DNA from: Bacteroidota bacterium | GTDB taxonomy: Bacteria > Bacteroidota > Bacteroidia > B-17B0 > Aurantibacillaceae | Length of the DNA: 64,000 bases | Reading direction: 5' to 3' | Assembly: GCA_016711805.1 (NCBI GenBank) | Contig: JADJSH010000038.1 | Location: 62,001-126,000, forward strand | In this document: one piece after another, positions 63,217 through 64,000 of the stretch | How the letters are laid out: every line of letters begins with the position of its first letter | How positions within the stretch are numbered: position 1 is the stretch's first letter | Program-made: the position numbers and the translations under genes | Notes under the pieces: generated by a model | Told to the model about the DNA's origin: nothing | Database searches by the model: none | What the model saw: the letters and a program-made list of their open reading frames with translations, nothing else

Positions 63217-63283
63217 AAAAGCGTGAATGATATCACACTAAGATAAGATTAAAAGCCAATTTTAAAAACTCTTTAGTCTAATT

Positions 63284-64000
63284 TTAGATTTTAAAGCCTA
63301 AAATTGTTACATCATCAACTTGTTCTAATGAATTTTTCCAATTTATGAAAGTTTGATGTAGTGTTTCCTTTTGTAAGGATAAAACATATTGATGATTTTT
63401 GAGAAGCATCTCTTCTAATTGCTTGTATTTGAACTTCTTTCCTTTTGGTCCTCCAAATTGGTCGGCGTAACCATCCGTAAAACTATAAATCAAATCACCT
63501 TTTTGCACTTGAAATTTCTGACTAGTGAATGATACAAACTCCTTAGGTGATCTTCCAACTGGCATCTTATCAGGCTTTAGTTCTATGATTGCTCCTTGGC
63601 GAACTATCCATAAAGGGTTATTCGCACCTGAAAATTCCATCTCCATTGTTTTAAAATCAATTGAAATTAAAACGCAATCCATTCCATCGTTTCCACCCTG
63701 ACCAGATTCGTCTGGCTTTAATCCAAGAATTAAAATTCGTCTCACGAAATTTAAAATATCAACTGTTGACGAATAATTTTTGCTAAGCACAGCTTCATTT
63801 AGTAAAGAGATATTCAGCAAGCTCATAAAAGCCCCAGGTATTCCGTGCCCAGTTGAATCGGCAACCGCCACATAAAATTTAGAATCTACTGAAGCGGTCC
63901 AGTAAAAATCGCCACTCACAATATCTTTAGGGTTAAATAATATAAAATAATCTGCAAAATATTTCTTGAACTCCAATTCATTTGCTAAAAAAGAAGTTTG
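63284..64000 (-). CDS. SpoIIE/PP2C phosphatase domain protein, cut by window end
   Basis: The last 239 codons are visible. The phosphatase domain runs from the incoming linker QTSFLANELEFKKYFADYF through DIVSGDFYWT, ADSTGHGIPGAFMSLLN and TDGYADQFGGPKGKKFKY to WKNSLEQVDDVTILGFKI. The frame stays open to base 64000, so the TTG at 63976 is internal and the N-terminus lies beyond the window. It is a tandem paralogue of the gene at 61210; by analogy the missing part probably contains TPR repeats and a membrane helix. Confidence 0.85.
   Translation of the reverse strand, partial: QTSFLANELEFKKYFADYFILFNPKDIVSGDFYWTASVDSKFYVAVADSTGHGIPGAFMSLLNISLLNEAVLSKNYSSTVDILNFVRRILILGLKPDESGQGGNDGMDCVLISIDFKTMEMEFSGANNPLWIVRQGAIIELKPDKMPVGRSPKEFVSFTSQKFQVQKGDLIYSFTDGYADQFGGPKGKKFKYKQLEEMLLKNHQYVLSLQKETLHQTFINWKNSLEQVDDVTILGFKI

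Overview
The window is a chromosomal segment of a member of the Bacteroidota. The DNA is AT-rich. Several proteins carry type IX secretion (T9SS) type A C-terminal signals. There is a PorV/PorQ-family protein, a TonB-dependent receptor with an N-terminal carboxypeptidase-like domain, a complex I operon with a short NuoG, and promoters of the TTG-N19-TAnnTTTG type known from this phylum. I see no rRNA, tRNA, CRISPR array, transposase or phage gene. The lineage below phylum level cannot be fixed from the sequence alone.

Layout. 0-6 kb: a fused DAHP synthase/chorismate mutase, a missed 50-residue Cys/Lys-rich protein, a TMTC-like TPR membrane protein, and a divergent operon of two glycosyltransferases and an SDR enzyme. 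6-11.3 kb: a leftward ketosynthase/acyl-carrier-protein operon resembling the aryl polyene/flexirubin type, in which three neighbouring genes each carry one single-base frameshift. 11.4-15.9 kb: rpmF-yceD, a DUF6973-like secreted protein, fructose-1,6-bisphosphatase and a membrane SpoIIE-type phosphatase. 16-21.4 kb: three tandem paralogous secreted proteins that look like beta-helices, followed by a T9SS protein built from exact 225-bp repeats. 21.6-25.4 kb: a MORN-type protein, a small carboxypeptidase-regulatory-like protein, an NAD(P)-binding protein, a double universal stress protein and an M90-type metallopeptidase. 25.4-39 kb: nuoA-N on the minus strand, interrupted between nuoD and nuoE by a four-helix-bundle (23S intervening-sequence-type) gene with inverted repeats on both sides. 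39-45.4 kb: a large T9SS BNR/PKD protein, then yidC, a HIT protein and greA. 45.5-54.8 kb: a TonB-dependent receptor, a 1492-residue secreted protein and a PorV/PorQ-like barrel in one operon. 55-64 kb: a basic secreted protein, dCMP deaminase, typA, a seven-haem cytochrome/TPR lipoprotein, aroB, and two related SpoIIE phosphatases, the last cut by the window edge.

How the parts fit. Cell-envelope genes dominate (glycosylation, polyketide-like lipid or pigment, T9SS cargo, outer-membrane transport). The respiratory operon and aromatic-acid genes are housekeeping. The most interesting points are the tandem beta-helix/YWFD-repeat locus, the receptor/giant-protein/PorV-like operon, a two-hairpin interspersed repeat that sits in frame inside the cytochrome gene, and the run of single-base frameshifts. 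The frameshifts may be consensus errors but need raw-read checking.
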